Positions 60,661 through 64,000 of a stretch of 64,000 nucleotides of DNA are shown piece by piece. Location of the stretch: contig JAZAYU010000013.1 in assembly GCA_038501625.1 (NCBI GenBank), forward strand, positions 2,790,001-2,854,000. Direction: 5' to 3'. Origin of the DNA: Corbicula japonica (Eukaryota; Mollusca; Bivalvia; Venerida; Cyrenidae). The position numbers and the translations under genes were made by a program. The stretch's first letter is position 1. The number at the start of each line of letters is the position of its first letter. The notes beneath the pieces were generated by a model. The model was given only the letters and a program-made list of their open reading frames with translations, searched no databases and had not been told where the DNA came from.

Positions 60661-60904
60661 GGTCTTAAAAGGTATTGCAACAACCGAGTTCACGTTCTAA
60701 ACTGAAAATTAGACCTGCGTACATTTATTTTCGAAAATTATTAGCTCGTGACTCTAAAGTAGTCAATCAATCACTTGTCCACAGAAGTTATTGTTCATGT
60801 GACTAATAAAGTCATGGGCAGAACCAAGTAATTTTTCTTTAAAAGACCTGATTATTATATCTTATTCTATATCATTATCTGATTTTATAATTCTTTTTCC
60901 CCAG

Positions 60905-61029
60905 GGCACAGAATTCCGGGTAGTTGTGCAAGAGTTCGCTACAATCAATTTAGCAAGCGACCTGATTGTCAAGGTGACATGTAACCTTAATACTTCTACT
61001 GTGACCAAAGTTACCGGCGTTTCTGCAAC
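60905..61029 (+). CDS. Secreted ZP-domain-like protein, exon 3
   Basis: Follows TTTTTCCCCAG and ends at GCAAC/GTAAGT, phase 0 in and phase 2 out. It encodes GTEFRVVVQEFATINLASDL then IVKVTCNLNTSTVTKVTG. The E-F-x-V-V-V-Q and D-L-I-V-K-V-T-C strings match the last strands and fourth Cys of ZP-N domains. Further exons must exist; none was found convincingly before the right edge. Confidence 0.75.
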
Positions 61030-61067
61030 GTAAGTCACGTTCCATTCTCCATCGAGCGACCTGCTCT

Positions 61068-61187
61068 GAAGATTATAAGCTGAGATTTGAAACCAGTCTC
61101 AAATCTCAAGCATCTGATTGGCTGACAGCTAATCAGACCTTTGAGATTTGAGACTGGTTTCTATTCTCAGCTTTATAATCTTGGGGT
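61068..61187. mobile_element. Family-2 MITE, loop deleted
   Basis: Arms GAAACCAGTCTCAAATCTCA and TTGAGATTTGAGACTGGTTT remain, starting 38 bp past exon 3 of the ZP-like gene. Confidence 0.85.
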
Positions 61188-61289
61188 TAAAGCATGATTT
61201 GTTTGACTTTTTTGTCAAAAGCATGGTAATATTCTGGAATATGAATCTATCTGCAACAACCTTTAATGAAACTTTATAATTCGCTCTCT

Positions 61290-61375
61290 GCTAATTTGTA
61301 TGTGTGGGGAGGCTGTGTTTTCTGAATGTGACCATTTCTGATAGTGACCTTTATCTTTTTTTGCAAGACCCTTAT
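61290..61375. repeat. Dispersed repeat R, short inverted piece
   Basis: GGGGAGGCTGTGTTTTCTGA matches the reverse complement of repeat R. Confidence 0.55.
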
Positions 61376-61439
61376 TTTTTAAAGTTTTAGAGATCTGACC
61401 CGGTTTTAAAGGAGAATTAACTAATAAACAATACAAGAT

Positions 61440-61537
61440 AAGAACAGGGTCCAATATAATAAAACTAAGATTCGCCGCTTCAGCCAATCAGACGTTTGAG
61501 ACTGGTCTCCACCCTTTATTTTGTGATCTTGGGCCCT
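61440..61537. mobile_element. Family-2 MITE, diverged
   Basis: Holds AACAGGGTCCAATATAATAA and CAGCCAATCAGACGTTTGAG; ends GATCTTGGGCCCTGTG. Confidence 0.6.
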
Positions 61538-62784
61538 GTGCACACATGTCAAGAATAAATGTTTCTGGGGAGGAATGGTGTACTTCCTAAACATCTTTTC
61601 GGTTTATGATACCATATTACGCTGAACTTGATAACCGTTGTTTGAAATAGTTTACACCTAGAATTAAACTCGGAAAAAACGGGAATTTTAGTGGTGTCGT
61701 GTCGACTCAACTCGGGCCTACACTATTTGCAGTTCAGGCAAAGACGGATGCTCAAAGAGCCCGGCTGAGAGAAAGCGGCTTGGGCTCACCTGCTCAGGAT
61801 CGGTCACGGGTATAAGCCTATCAAACTTTAGCATTGTCTTTGCGACGCAAGCTGTACTGAACATTTTCTTCATCCGGTGATTATTTTTGTTTCCATTTGT
61901 TTTATATTTTGATATATTCATAGACTGAAAAGTTGTTCTAAAATTATATTTGCACATCGGTGTTATAAAATTAATTAATGTAAATGCACTTGCATTTTTA
62001 AATTCGACATGTAAAACATAAAATGATCATTATCAGGTTCTTTAGTACAAACGTGTCTAATTAAAAAAATGTCTTATTATGTTTCTTTTTATATTTTGTA
62101 GATAAAATGACATGCAAGAAAACTCCAATCAAAACATGGTTCTAACGAGAAGCCAACTAGATGACAATGGCAGCACATATGTTGTAGTTAAATGATCTAA
62201 GCAGTGTTTAGCGTAGATGTAGTACATTGTGCCATGTTTGTATTGCAAGCCTATTCTGTCGTTTTTGCTGCTGAACGTACATAGAAGTTTAACTATGACA
62301 ATTGTTTTGACATTTAAACCAACAATTACAGTTGAAAGCGGGTCACTTATGAAATACAAAAAACAATATGTTTGTCTATCAAGTTGAGCAGGAGGCTGTA
62401 GAAAAAGACTGCATATTTTCTTGTACCAATCATTTATAATACCTATGTTTAATCATAATATTTGCATGGAAAATGTTGTTCAGTGTAATGAAACAATTAC
62501 ATGTATCTGGTATCTTAAAAGGGTGTGTGAGGATATATTGCTGGTCATGGTGTCATATAAATATGGCAACCGGCAATTTATCCTCATATACACTGTCATG
62601 AAACCAAATAACTGTTTAAGCTATGAGAAAACAATAGATACGTAATTGTTTCTTCTAAAAAAAGAAATTACTAAGTGTCAAAACTATCACCAATTACACC
62701 TAATTCGTGACGTGCCCATTATGTTTTCAAAATCATAACACATCGTTTCGTTTGAGCAATAATCTATACGTATTTAGTTTCAAG
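61538..62784. other. Non-coding stretch
   Basis: A block near 62515-62640 (ACCGGCAATTTATCCTCA ... CATGAAACCAAATAACTG) resembles 8500-8570, so it is another low-copy repeat. Nothing else recognised. Confidence 0.45.
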
Positions 62785-62788
62785 TTAA

Positions 62789-63569
62789 GGTAAGACCTGT
62801 GTAATGAATACCTATATCCAGAAGAGTATCCAAGGGAGGTAACTATAGTAGTAAATTAGCATAGATTTCTGTCATGCAAGAGGACCAGGGTTCAAATCCC
62901 ACTGGAAGCTATTTTTTGTAAGCCTAGAGCTTAAATAATTGGCATATTTCTTTTTTTCCTGTGTAATTCTGTCATTGAATATAAAATTCTCATGATTTAA
63001 ACTAAAATAAGCAAAATAATCAAGATTAAAGGGGTTTTCGCTATCAGAATAGTGTTTATTCAAGTCATCAATTTGAAAATTTCTAAAACTGGACGGTAAA
63101 CTTCTCTGAAATTTTGTTTAAATTTTGTTTAAGGTATATAGTTAAAAAATGGTAAAGTTTGGTATATTGCACCAATCAGGACTTTGCACAATTTTCATTA
63201 ATTTAGTCTCGTGAAATATAAAAAATGCATGTTTTAAATTTATTTGGTCAAAAAATGTCATTTTAAGATAAATTCTGTATTTATATATTATATCTTTAAT
63301 TGGTTTAGTAAAATATAACATATTTTGGATAAACTGTAAAAAAATTAGGGTTGAATTTATCAATAACAAAAAATTTTGTGACCCATTAAAGAAACTGGAT
63401 ACTTTCACGTTTTTTTTCTCACTTTTTTTAAATAAAAAAACCTAAAAATCTCAAAAACTACACGGTGAAAATCATTAAAATTTTGCATACAAGTCAGTGG
63501 TATGAAGCAGTTGATGAAAATATAATCAGATATTGGATTCTTAATAGTGCCTATTACACAGGTCTTACC
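62789..63569. mobile_element. TTAA-flanked non-autonomous element with tRNA-like box B
   Basis: Inverted ends GGTAAGACCTGTGTAAT and ATTACACAGGTCTTACC, with TTAA at both sides (62785-62788, 63570-63573): the target of piggyBac and Kolobok elements. At about 62850-62916 there is a TTAGCATAG-like box A and GGTTCAAATCC, a perfect fit to the pol III box B. The AT-rich remainder has no transposase. Confidence 0.8.
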
Positions 63570-63728
63570 TTAAAACGAAAATTCCGTGTTTTAAGGATAC
63601 AATATTGTTGTTAACGAAATAAAAAGTGACACCGCATAACTATCTCAGAAACCAAGGTTTCAAGATAAGACGACAAGTGATATCACGTATCAATCACAAT
63701 TTAAGTTTAAAGCCGTAATTAGAAAAAG

Positions 63729-64000
63729 TGAAATATGTATATCTTGAATGGCCACATTCAGACAACACATCCACACCACAGCCAAAAAGCAGAGAAAAAA
63801 AAGAGAGCATGGCTTAATAAAATGAATAATTTCAAAATCGACTCCACAGACAATTAACGAAAATGAGAAACCTTGTGATTACCGTCTGTGGAAAAACATT
63901 CTACCAACCTCACACTTGTTCCTGCAGGTTTTCATATAAACAAACAAGTACTAGTTGTCTTATTGTCGGAATTATATTATTAATTAAAGGCTGATGAAGA
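63729..64000. repeat. Dispersed repeat R, copy 3, cut by right edge
   Basis: GTGAAATATGTATATCTTGA, CAATTAACGAAAATGAGAAA and AACAAACAAGTACTAGTTGT match copies 1 and 2. Confidence 0.75.

Noticed and set aside
62840..62920. tRNA gene
   Set aside because: Box B is good but no acceptor stem or anticodon arm can be folded, and it lies within a transposon.

Overview
This 64 kb window is AT-rich, intron-rich, repeat-dense nuclear DNA from an animal, most likely a bivalve mollusc. I infer this from three things: spliced animal genes with GT/AG introns, tandem-core 'pearl'-like elements that end in a GC-rich stem-loop, and dozens of fold-back MITEs. No species can be fixed from the sequence alone. There is no operon, phage, plasmid or CRISPR. 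Most of the long open frames are by-products of repeats or chance.

Three host genes can be assembled from splice sites and matching phases. (1) Minus strand, about 22.4 kb down to the left edge: a Rabex-5/RABGEF1 orthologue (Rab5 guanine-nucleotide exchange factor). It has an A20 zinc-finger first coding exon at 22217-22374 and helical-bundle/VPS9 exons at 4697-4821, 1637-1763 and 639-866; the C-terminus lies beyond base 1. A separate initiator exon at 6572-6680 and a duplicated pair of 17-nt candidate microexons near 21.4-21.7 kb suggest several N-terminal isoforms. (2) Plus strand, 32906-35998: a complete four-exon gene for a 125-residue protein with a mitochondrial-type presequence and one hydrophobic segment; family not recognised. 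(3) Plus strand, 53822-61029 and beyond: the first three coding exons of a secreted protein with a four-cysteine ZP-N-like domain; the rest lies off the right edge or was not found.

The rest is layered mobile DNA. 8-11 kb: a hAT-like element with subterminal repeats. 12.4-13.3 kb: a 50-bp minisatellite. 14.2-15.4, 22.9-24.4 and 25.4-26.4 kb: three pearl/Helentron-like elements. 18.8-20.0, 26.5-28.9 and 29.4-31.5 kb: hAT-like elements, two of them nested pairs, one carrying a BED zinc-finger exon. 36-39 and 46.9-47.3 kb: decayed reverse-transcriptase copies with an associated dispersed repeat. 49.2-50.7 kb: a PIF/Harbinger-like element. 55.5-56.7 kb: a mariner with its catalytic core deleted. 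62.8-63.6 kb: a TTAA-flanked element holding a tRNA-like box B. Two fold-back MITE families (about 230 bp and about 150 bp) account for roughly 26 further insertions.

The most unusual structure is a giant inverted repeat at 39235-46010. Two nearly identical arms of about 3.09 kb face each other across a 0.3 kb spacer, and a further inverted copy of that spacer sits directly outside the right arm. The arms carry hairpin modules, a MITE and a small spliced reading frame.
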